From the NCBI GenBank assembly GCA_016292255.1, contig JAEEZZ010000057.1, positions 1-37,241 of the forward strand: a stretch of DNA of 37,241 bases, written 5' to 3'. Under the pieces are notes generated by a model. The model had not been told where the DNA came from. It searched no databases and worked only from the letters and a program-made list of their open reading frames with translations. This document shows positions 1-6,085 of this stretch, piece by piece. The stretch is from Oscillospiraceae bacterium (GTDB lineage Bacteria; Bacillota; Clostridia; Oscillospirales; Oscillospiraceae). Numbering within the stretch: position 1 is the first letter of the stretch; each line of letters starts with the position of its first letter. The translations under genes and the position numbers were made by a program.

Positions 1-1002
1 CCCGAGGAGACCAAGCGTTCTATCCATCATTACAATTTCCCCGGCTATTCCACCGGTGACGCCAAGGGCTCCCGCAGCGCCTCCCGCCGTGAGATCGGCC
101 ACGGCGCCCTGGCGGAGAAGGCCCTGGTGCCCGTGCTCCCCTCCGTGGACGAGTTCCCCTACTGCATCCGTGTGGTCTCTGAGGTCGTGAGCTCCAACGG
201 CTCCACCTCCCAGGGCTCCATCTGCGGCTCCACCCTGGCGCTGATGGACGCCGGCGTGCCCATCAAGCGGCCCGTGGCCGGCATCTCCTGCGGTCTGATC
301 TCCGACAAGGAGACCGGCGAATGGCGCACCTTTACCGACATCCAGGGCGTGGAAGACTTCCACGGCGAGATGGACTTCAAGGTCGCCGGCACCACCGAGG
401 GCGTCACCGCCATCCAGATGGACCTGAAGAACGACGGCCTCACCATGGAGATCATTGCCGACGCGCTGGAGCGCTGCCGCAAGGCCCGCCTGGAGATCAT
501 CAACGAGGTCATGCTCCCCTGCATCCCCGCCCCGCGGCCTGAGGTCAGCGAGTACGCGCCCAAGATGATCACCATCAAGATCGACGTGGACAAGATCCGC
601 GAGGTCATCGGCAAGGGCGGCTCCATGATCCAGAAGATCGTGGCCGAGTCCGGCGCCCAGGTGGACGTGGAAGACGACGGCACCATCCACATCGCTTCCC
701 CCGACGCCGCCTCCTGCGACGCCGCCAAGCGCATGATCGAAGACATCTGCTTCGTCCCCGAGGTGGGCAAGCTGTACTACGGCAAGGTCGTCCGCATCAT
801 CCCCATCGGCGCCTTCGTGGAGCTGGCCCCCGGCAAGGACGGCATGGTCCACATCCGCGACCTGGAGTTCAAGCGCACCGAGAAGGTGGAAGACGTGCTG
901 AACGTGGGTGACATGACCTGGGTCAAGGTCACTGAGATCGACGAAAAGGGCCGCGTCAACCTCTCCCGCAAGGAAGCCCTGAAGGAAATGGGCGAAAAGT
1001 AA
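1..1002 (+). CDS. pnp: Polyribonucleotide nucleotidyltransferase (PNPase), 3' part
   Basis: PNPase degrades RNA 3'-to-5' by phosphorolysis. The frame is open from base 1 without a start, so the gene is cut by the window edge; 333 residues remain of a family usually near 700. Visible are the end of the second RNase PH-like domain (SSNGSTSQGSICGSTLALMD, then the GISCGLI segment), a KH domain with the GKGG loop (KIREVIGKGGSMIQKI, about residues 193-208 of the fragment), and a C-terminal S1 domain (GKLYYGKVVRIIPIGAFVEL ... GMVHIRDL). It ends normally after the S1 fold, so only the 5' half is missing. No strong terminator follows; the spacer to the next gene holds a short word repeat. Identification is secure from the domain order and motifs. 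Confidence 0.97.
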   Translation, partial: PEETKRSIHHYNFPGYSTGDAKGSRSASRREIGHGALAEKALVPVLPSVDEFPYCIRVVSEVVSSNGSTSQGSICGSTLALMDAGVPIKRPVAGISCGLISDKETGEWRTFTDIQGVEDFHGEMDFKVAGTTEGVTAIQMDLKNDGLTMEIIADALERCRKARLEIINEVMLPCIPAPRPEVSEYAPKMITIKIDVDKIREVIGKGGSMIQKIVAESGAQVDVEDDGTIHIASPDAASCDAAKRMIEDICFVPEVGKLYYGKVVRIIPIGAFVELAPGKDGMVHIRDLEFKRTEKVEDVLNVGDMTWVKVTEIDEKGRVNLSRKEALKEMGEK

Positions 1003-1014
1003 ACCCGGATCTTT

Positions 1015-1082
1015 GCCCAAGAGGTAAGAGGTAAGAATGTTCCCAATTCCTGCCTCTTGCCTCTTTCCTCTTATTCCCAGCC
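1015..1082. repeat. Inverted word repeat (GAGGTAAG / CTTACCTC type)
   Basis: Between pnp and the CotH gene the left side reads AAGAGGTAAGAGGTAAGAA and the right side carries partly complementary CTTGCCTC, TTTCCTCTTATT words. A better preserved version of the same word forms a hairpin at 18003-18035. It could weakly terminate pnp transcripts, but it has no clean U tract. I read it as a member of the dispersed word-type repeats of this genome. Confidence 0.5.
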
Positions 1083-1136
1083 TTTGCGCTCTCTCTATCC
1101 TACCGCAGCCAAAAAAACCGACACGGAGTCCTGACT

Positions 1137-3605
1137 ATGAGAAAACTGCCTGTTCTTGTTCTGACGCTTCTGTGCTGCTTCCTCGCGGCGCTGCGGGTCA
1201 GCGCGGCCGCCGGAGACAGTCCCCTTCTGATCCATCCCTACGGGGGTGGCCCGGAGGAAATCGAGTGCATCCGTCTGTACGCCCCGGACGACCAAAGCTA
1301 CTGCCTCTTTCTGCCCTCCGGCACCCAGCCGGAGACTGCGGCAGTCTATCTGAACACGGAGCTTCCCGTCTCTCTGGACGGCGCGCCCCTGGAATCCGGC
1401 TGCAGCGCGGCGGGCTTTACCCCCGGCGTCCACAGCCTGTGCTGCGGGGAGCAGGAATACAGCCTGACGGTGTATTGCGCCGGTCAGCTTCCGGCGGTCT
1501 TCATCGCCACCGACTCCGGCAGCATGGACTACGTCCACGCCGACAAGGCGAACCGGGAGCCCGCCAGCATCCGGGTCTATGAAAACGGAGCCCTGTGTCT
1601 GGACAAGCGGCTGACCCAGATCAAGGGCCGGGGCAACGCCACCTGGGGCTACGACAAGCGGCCCTACAACATCAAATTTGAGAAGAAAACCGATCTGCTG
1701 GGCATGGGAAAGGCGAAAAAGTGGTCGCTGCTGGCGGAATACATCGATCCCTCCCTGCTCCACAACGCCTGCGGCTGGAGCTTCGCCACCGCCCTGGGGA
1801 TGAAGTACTCCAGCGATCACCGCCATGTGGATCTCTACCTCAACGGGAACTACGCGGGCTGCTACACCGTCTGCGAGAGCGTGGAGCTTGGCGAGACGCG
1901 GATCGCGGAACGGGATCTGGAAAAGGCCAACGAACAGGCCAACCCCGATATCGATCCGGAGACAGCTGCCCGGGGAGCCTTCGGGGAAAACGGCGCCAAG
2001 GGCTCCCGCAAGTGGGTGGAGCTCCCCGCCGACCCGGAGGACATCACCGGCTGCTATCTGCTGGAATACGACCTGCTGGCCCGCTACCAGGAGGAGGCCT
2101 CCGGCTTCGTCACCGAAAACGGACAACCCATCGTGATCAAATCCCCGGAATACGCCTCCCAGGCGGAGGTCAACTACATCGCGGACTTTGTGGAGGCCGG
2201 AACCCAGGCGATCTGCTCCGACAGCGGCTTCAACAGCCAGGGGCGGCATTACAGCGAATACTTTGACCTGGATTCTCTGGCCAGCGCCTTCCTTCTGCAG
2301 GAGCTCAGCATGAACCACGACGCGGGCATCTCCAGCTTCTACGCCTACAAGCCCGCCGGAACGGAGCGGATCTTCTTCGGCCCCATCTGGGACATGGACA
2401 ACGCCTTCGGCAGTCCCCACAGCTGCTTCGACGTCCCCCTGAGCACCACCGATCTTTGGTGGGCCAACCAGCGGGGTTGCAACGGGATCCCCACCCTGCT
2501 GGCCGCCGCCTACCGGCACGAGGACTTCCGCGCCGCCGTCCGGGAAAAGTGGAACGACCTGGCCCAGAGCGGCGAGCGGGACGCGCTTTTGGCGGACATC
2601 GACGCCCTTTCCGCCGTTCTGGAGCCCAGCGCGCGCATGAACGAGCTGCGCTGGGGCGATAACCGGGCCGCGTTCTTCGAGCTGCCCTACCTGAGCTGGG
2701 AGGAGGCCACCGCCGCCTGCAAGGACTTTTTGGCGGCCCGCTGCGCCCAGCTGGACAAGGGCTTCGGCCCCCAGGGGGCGTACCTGTACTACGATCTCAA
2801 CGGCATTGCCGGCGGCGATTGGGTCACCCCCGCCCCCATCTGCCTGGTGGGCGACCGGGTCTCCGTGGCAGATCCCCTTGCCCACGGCGAGCCCATCCCC
2901 CAGCCCGGAATGCAGTTCTACTGCTGGAATACCCAGGCCGACGGCAGCGGCGACAGCTATTTCCCCGGCGACAGCTTCCTGCTGGAGCAGGAGAGCGCCA
3001 CCCTCTACGCGATCTGGAAGACCCAGCGGGAGCTGGACGCGATCCACCAGGTCAACCCCTTCCGGGATCTGAGCCCGGACAGCTACTATTACGCGGCTGT
3101 GCTCTGGGCCTATTACCACGAGCCCCAGATCACCAGCGGCACCGCGGAGGATCAGTTCTCCCCCGATGCAGGCTGCACCCGGGAGCAGATCATCACCTTC
3201 CTGTATCACGCCTGGCAGCACCCGGAATTCCAGTGCGACGCCTGCCCCTTCCTGGATCTGGCCCCCGGCGAGTATTACTGCGATGCCGTGCTCTGGGCCT
3301 ACGAGACCGGCATCACCGCCGGGGAATCCGCCGATCGCTTCGGCGTCGGCCATCCCTGCACCCGGGAGCAGATCGTGACCTTCCTGTGGATCGCCGCCGG
3401 ACGCCCGGTCCCCGCCGGGAGCGACTGTCCCTTCGCGGACGCATCGCCGGAGCAATACTTCTATCTCCCCGTGCTCTGGGCCTATGAAAACGGCGTTACC
3501 GCGGGGATCGGAGCGGATTGCTTCGGCACCGGTGAAATCTGCACCCGCGCCCAGGCCGTGTGCTTCCTCCGGGCCGCCATGCAGGCAGCAAGCGACAATC
3601 CGTAG
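1137..3605 (+). CDS. Secreted CotH-like protein kinase with three SLH domains
   Basis: The protein has 822 residues. The N-terminus is a signal peptide (MRKLPVL, then a hydrophobic stretch ending in SAAA). A CotH kinase-like domain spans roughly residues 160-555: KGRGNATWGYDKRPYNIKF near 162 and the acidic FGPIWDMDNAFG motif near 414-425, matching the conserved W-D-x-D of CotH spore-coat kinases. About 575-630 looks like an InlB/Listeria-Bacteroides beta repeat (FYCWNTQADGSG ... TLYAIWK). Three S-layer homology domains follow from about 639, each with a CTREQI-type motif (the third CTRAQA). SLH domains usually bind secondary cell-wall polymer, so I infer display on the cell surface, unlike the classic spore-coat CotH. 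A GGAG lies about 9 nt before the ATG. It stands alone and ends at a strong terminator. Substrate unknown. Confidence 0.88.
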   Translation: MRKLPVLVLTLLCCFLAALRVSAAAGDSPLLIHPYGGGPEEIECIRLYAPDDQSYCLFLPSGTQPETAAVYLNTELPVSLDGAPLESGCSAAGFTPGVHSLCCGEQEYSLTVYCAGQLPAVFIATDSGSMDYVHADKANREPASIRVYENGALCLDKRLTQIKGRGNATWGYDKRPYNIKFEKKTDLLGMGKAKKWSLLAEYIDPSLLHNACGWSFATALGMKYSSDHRHVDLYLNGNYAGCYTVCESVELGETRIAERDLEKANEQANPDIDPETAARGAFGENGAKGSRKWVELPADPEDITGCYLLEYDLLARYQEEASGFVTENGQPIVIKSPEYASQAEVNYIADFVEAGTQAICSDSGFNSQGRHYSEYFDLDSLASAFLLQELSMNHDAGISSFYAYKPAGTERIFFGPIWDMDNAFGSPHSCFDVPLSTTDLWWANQRGCNGIPTLLAAAYRHEDFRAAVREKWNDLAQSGERDALLADIDALSAVLEPSARMNELRWGDNRAAFFELPYLSWEEATAACKDFLAARCAQLDKGFGPQGAYLYYDLNGIAGGDWVTPAPICLVGDRVSVADPLAHGEPIPQPGMQFYCWNTQADGSGDSYFPGDSFLLEQESATLYAIWKTQRELDAIHQVNPFRDLSPDSYYYAAVLWAYYHEPQITSGTAEDQFSPDAGCTREQIITFLYHAWQHPEFQCDACPFLDLAPGEYYCDAVLWAYETGITAGESADRFGVGHPCTREQIVTFLWIAAGRPVPAGSDCPFADASPEQYFYLPVLWAYENGVTAGIGADCFGTGEICTRAQAVCFLRAAMQAASDNP

Positions 3606-3633
3606 GCTGCCGCAGCCTGAATAGAATAAACCC

Positions 3634-3667
3634 CGGGCGGGCTGGAATCCTCCAGCCCGCCCGTTTT
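3634..3667 (+). terminator. Rho-independent terminator after the CotH/SLH gene
   Basis: A 13-bp perfect stem (CGGGCGGGCTGGA pairing with TCCAGCCCGCCCG) with a 4-nt loop is followed by TTTT, starting 28 bp after the stop codon at 3605. Confidence 0.9.
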
Positions 3668-3671
3668 AAAA

Positions 3672-3858
3672 CCTCCCCTGCTTGCAGGGGAGGGGGACCG
3701 CCTCAAGGCGGTGGAGGGGTGCCTCCCCTGCTTGCAGGGGAGGGGGACCGCCGCAAGGCGGTGGAGGGGTACTCCCCCGTTCGAAGCCGCTCCAAGTATC
3801 GCACCACCCCTCCGCCCCAGTGTGCGCACTGGGGCACCTCCCCTGCTTGCAGGGGAGG
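3672..3858. repeat. Palindromic repeats left of the DUF559 gene
   Basis: Three identical 22-bp palindromes (CCTCCCCTG, CTTG, CAGGGGAGG) start at 3672, 3722 and 3837. The spacers contain a second hairpin (GACCGCC ... GGCGGTGG) and, in the longer unit, a third (GCCCCAGTG TGCG CACTGGGGC). The last palindrome ends 2 bp before the stop codon of the minus-strand DUF559 gene. Confidence 0.9.
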
Positions 3859-3860
3859 TT

Positions 3861-4226
3861 TCAAAGCCGCTCCGAGGATCGCACCACCGCCTCGTCGATC
3901 GCCTCACAGACACCGCGCAAATTCTTCCAAATCTGGTCGTTCGGGATACGAAGCACCGTCATTCCGAGGCTTTCCAGATACGCCGTGCGGGCTCGGTCAT
4001 AGGCCAGCCCTGCCTTTTCGTAGTGTTGGGAGCCGTCAAGCTCCACAACCAGCTTCGCCTTTGCACAGTAAAAATCCACAATATAATGACCCATCACCCG
4101 CTGGCGATAGAATTTCACAGGATAAGTCCGGAGGTATTGATACCAAAGCTGCCGCTCCTCGGCAGTCATATTCTTCCGAAGCTGCCGCGCGTTTCCAGTC
4201 AGCTCAGGGTTATATTTGGTAGGCAT
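3861..4226 (-). CDS. DUF559 endonuclease-domain protein (Vsr/MTES_1575-like)
   Basis: This is a 121-residue single-domain protein of the DUF559 family, which shares the PD-(D/E)xK nuclease fold with very-short-patch-repair enzymes. The core is visible: a basic N-terminus with LRKNMTAEERQLW, then YIVDFYCAKAKLVVELDGSQ followed by HYE, giving candidate catalytic residues D51, E62, D64, Q67 and H68, then D77-R80 and VLRIPN near 91. The ATG is preceded by GAGGAGGGAATAA, a strong ribosome binding site. The gene sits between blocks of the same 22-bp palindrome, 2 bp away on the left and 42 bp on the right, with no other gene in its unit. No experimental role is known to me for this family; nicking or processing of the surrounding palindromes is only a hypothesis. 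Confidence 0.88.
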   Translation of the reverse strand: MPTKYNPELTGNARQLRKNMTAEERQLWYQYLRTYPVKFYRQRVMGHYIVDFYCAKAKLVVELDGSQHYEKAGLAYDRARTAYLESLGMTVLRIPNDQIWKNLRGVCEAIDEAVVRSSERL

Positions 4227-4268
4227 TTATTCCCTCCTCGCACTCTTCCATTTTTCAACCCGGCAAAA

Positions 4269-4632
4269 CCTCCCCTGCTTGCAGGGGAGGGGGACCGCCT
4301 CAAGGCGGTGGAGGGGTGCCTCCCGTTCGCAGCCGCTCTGAGCATCGCGCCACCCCTCCGCCCCAGTGTGCGCACTGGGGCACCTCCCCTGCTTGCAGGG
4401 GAGGTGGACCGCCTCAAGGCGGTGGAGAGGTGCCTCCCGTTCGCAGCCGCTCTGAACATCGCACCACCCCTCCGCCCCAGTGTGCGCACTGGGGCACCTC
4501 CCCTGCTTGCAGGGGAGGGGGACCGCCTCAAGGCGGTGGAGGGGTGCCTCCCGTTCGCAGCCGCTCTGAGCATCGCACCACCCCTCCGCCCCAGTGTGCC
4601 CACTGGGGCACCTCCCCTGCTTGCAGGGGAGG
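4269..4632. repeat. Tandem 114-bp palindromic repeat array
   Basis: The 22-bp palindrome seen at 3672 recurs at 4269, 4383, 4497 and 4611, exactly 114 bp apart. This makes three full units plus a terminal palindrome. Each unit contains three hairpins: CCTCCCCTG/CAGGGGAGG, GACCGCC/GGCGGT and GCCCCAGTG/CACTGGGGC. Units differ by only a few bases. The array ends 1 bp before the stop codon of the immA-like gene. Confidence 0.95.
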
Positions 4633-4633
4633 T

Positions 4634-5068
4634 TTACGGAAAATAAAGCTCCGTCGCCAGATTTCCGTGGGTATACAGGCAAACCGCCTTCTTCAAAAAC
4701 GTCTCGTCTACGCCGAAGCGGTCGGCCAGCTCCCAGGGCTCGGTGCAGCCCTGGGATACGGCTTCGTTCAAGGCCGCCTCGGGGATCAGGGCGCGGACGG
4801 CGAATTTGTCCGCCCGGTTTTCGTGGAGCTTGCGAATGTCGCAGGGGCTGAATCGGTTGTAGAAGCTGCCGGTGACGCAGTGGCCCAGCTCGTGGGCCAG
4901 CCGCACCCGCAGCTCGTTCCGGGTGCGCCGGTGGGGAAGATCCAGGCCGATGGAGCAGCTGCCTTTTTCGTCCATAACGCTGACGGAGCCCACCTTTGAC
5001 AGGGGAAAATGATAAACCGGGATATCCTGTTGTTCTGCGATTCGATACAGTTCAGACAATTCGGTCAT
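4634..5068 (-). CDS. ImmA/IrrE-family metallopeptidase
   Basis: The 144-residue protein is a zinc peptidase of the ImmA/IrrE (COG2856) family, which relieves repression by cleaving an XRE-family repressor of a mobile element. The zinc motif HELGH is at residues 59-63 (RVRLAHELGHCVTGSFYNRF region), and the third ligand probably lies in LHENRADKFA near residue 83. The ATG has GGGAGGAAATGAA just upstream. The XRE regulator gene lies about 100 bp upstream on the same strand, the usual ImmR-ImmA pairing of integrative elements and prophages, so the likely substrate is that neighbour. The gene ends directly against the 114-bp repeat array. The fold assignment is secure; the induction mechanism is inferred from family members such as that of ICEBs1. 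Confidence 0.92.
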   Translation of the reverse strand: MTELSELYRIAEQQDIPVYHFPLSKVGSVSVMDEKGSCSIGLDLPHRRTRNELRVRLAHELGHCVTGSFYNRFSPCDIRKLHENRADKFAVRALIPEAALNEAVSQGCTEPWELADRFGVDETFLKKAVCLYTHGNLATELYFP

Positions 5069-5171
5069 TTCATTTCCTCCCTTCCTCGCTGCGCTTCCGG
5101 GCGCACACTGTGCGCCCCTACGAATTCCCCGTCCCCTGGTGACTGGTGACTGGGCCGGCAGATTGCCGGCG
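5069..5171. repeat. Short repeats between immA- and immR-like genes
   Basis: This 103-bp spacer holds a GCGCACACTGTGCGC palindrome (about 5101-5115), a GGTGACTGGTGACTGG direct repeat (about 5138-5153) and a GCCGGCAGATTGCCGGC hairpin. No gene or promoter is evident. Similar words recur near 18752 and 18797. Confidence 0.5.
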
Positions 5172-5522
5172 CTACTTTTTATTCCTCGCCTTCACAAAGG
5201 CCGCGAACTGCTTGACCTCCTCGTACATCTCGTCGGTGATCTCCATGTCGCCGCCGAAAAGGGCGAACTTGATGTCCTCCACCGGGACGCCACCCTCCAC
5301 CGTGGGCTGGGGCACCTCGGCAGTCTCGTTGTCGATCAGATAGGAGGGCGGAACGTCAAAGATCTTTGCCATGGCCTTGATTTTACCTGCGGGGATGTCG
5401 GTCACGCGGCCGCACTCCCATTTGCTGACGGCGTTTTTCTGGACGCCCAGCATCTCCCCCAGCTCCGTCTGGGTCAGCTTCGCCTGCTTCCGCAGGGTCT
5501 TGATTTTTTCCGCGATGGTCAT
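5172..5522 (-). CDS. XRE-family repressor (ImmR-like)
   Basis: The 116-residue regulator has an N-terminal helix-turn-helix (residues 3-58; LTQTELGEMLGVQKNAVSKW is the HTH core) and a short acidic C-terminal part that could be the ImmA target. The start chosen is the ATG of MTIAEKIK because AAAGGGG lies just upstream; in-frame ATGs further upstream (MQYERG, MRASAP) read through a repeat and lack good ribosome sites. It is transcribed divergently from a small Cro-like gene and the capsid module, and immA follows on the same strand. Promoters and a palindromic operator lie in the shared intergenic region. By analogy with ImmR/CI-type repressors it probably represses the rightward promoter and controls its own. 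Confidence 0.9.
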   Translation of the reverse strand: MTIAEKIKTLRKQAKLTQTELGEMLGVQKNAVSKWECGRVTDIPAGKIKAMAKIFDVPPSYLIDNETAEVPQPTVEGGVPVEDIKFALFGGDMEITDEMYEEVKQFAAFVKARNKK

Positions 5523-5565
5523 GATGATACCCCTTTCATACTGCATTTTTTGCACCCCTCCGTCC

Positions 5566-5635
5566 GTAGGGGCCGATGCCCTCATCGGCCCTTCTCGTTC
5601 GGGGTGCGAGGGGCGATGTGGGCATCGCCCCCTAC
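5566..5635. repeat. REPIN (inverted REP pair) in the leader of the XRE gene
   Basis: Two REP hairpins face each other: GTAGGGGCCGATGCC...CATCGGCCC and GGGGCGATG...CATCGCCCCCTAC. The outer ends GTAGGGG and CCCCTAC pair, the REPIN arrangement also seen near the RAYT genes at 21.3-25.0 kb. It lies between the -10 box and the start codon of the repressor gene, so the hairpins would be in its mRNA leader. Confidence 0.8.
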
Positions 5636-5647
5636 TCAGGTATCTTC

Positions 5648-5675
5648 ATTATAGCAAAAATTTTAAAAAAGTCAA
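5648..5675 (-). promoter_or_regulatory. Sigma-A promoter of the XRE/ImmA genes
   Basis: On the minus strand, TTGACT (5675-5670) and TATAAT (5653-5648) are separated by 16 bp. This points into the repressor gene. Confidence 0.75.
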
Positions 5676-5688
5676 TATAGTATCTTGA
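5672..5688. promoter_or_regulatory. Operator dyad between divergent promoters
   Basis: TCAATATAGTATCTTGA is a 17-bp imperfect palindrome, self-complementary at 14 of 17 positions. It overlaps the -35 boxes of both promoters. The half-site GTATCTT recurs at 5640-5646, as GTATCCT at 5718-5724, and again at 5957-5963. The first three copies are about 39 bp apart and lie just beyond each -10. This is the expected layout for a CI/ImmR-type repressor, which is presumably the adjacent XRE protein. Confidence 0.7.
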
Positions 5689-5713
5689 CAAACAGAAACA
5701 TTTATGATATAAT
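5685..5713 (+). promoter_or_regulatory. Sigma-A promoter of the Cro-like gene and capsid module
   Basis: A consensus TTGACA (5685-5690) and consensus TATAAT (5708-5713) have an ideal 17-bp spacer. It is the only strong promoter I see ahead of the capsid genes, and its -35 lies in the operator dyad. Confidence 0.88.
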
Positions 5714-5750
5714 CCAGGTATCCTAAGAAAATGACAAAGGAGGTGCGAAC

Positions 5751-5951
5751 ATGAGAGCCAATCTGCTGATGAATTGCCTGTGGTATGAGGACATTTCCCC
5801 GGAAATGTTGGCAGACACCCTGGAACTCACCCCGGAAGACCTGTTTCGGAAGATTTTCCAGGAAAAAGAGTTCACTTTGGAGGAAATTCGCCGGATCGTC
5901 GGTCTGCTCGGTCTGACGGAGGAGGAAACGGATACTATTTTTTTCAAATAA
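5751..5951 (+). CDS. Small Cro-like DNA-binding protein
   Basis: This 66-residue protein follows an ideal ribosome binding site (AAAGGAGGTGCGAAC before ATG). Its sequence suits a minimal five-helix Cro/XRE fold: MRANLLMNCL, then SPEMLADTLELTPEDLFRKI as the likely HTH, then EIRRIVGLLGLTEEETDTIF. Small proteins of this type are the early regulators facing ImmR/CI repressors in Clostridial prophages. It is the first gene of the rightward transcript, 134 bp ahead of the portal gene; that gap contains another GTATCTT half-site and no gene. The identification rests on fold-like pattern and context, so DNA binding is inferred. Confidence 0.75.
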   Translation: MRANLLMNCLWYEDISPEMLADTLELTPEDLFRKIFQEKEFTLEEIRRIVGLLGLTEEETDTIFFK

Positions 5952-6085
5952 AAGTATCTTGGGAAGCTTATTAAATAGGAGGGGCCGCGCTTCGATTCTT
6001 GTACAGGGACAGCGTAACATTTTTTCCGTCCCAAAAGGCGTACCGAATCCCGGCAGGGCCGCTCCGCCCGGACAAAGGAGGTCTT

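Noticed and set aside
1095..3455. Very long minus-strand open frames opposite cotH, portal, gyrA, gyrB, dnaN, dnaA and the propeller gene
   Set aside because: They are GC-rich shadows of the plus- or minus-strand genes, without ribosome sites or recognisable motifs, and conflict with well-identified proteins.
3711..4999. Proteins of 220-311 residues across the 114-bp repeat array
   Set aside because: They are translations of tandem palindromes in several frames and run into the antisense of immA; no independent start signals or conserved domain.
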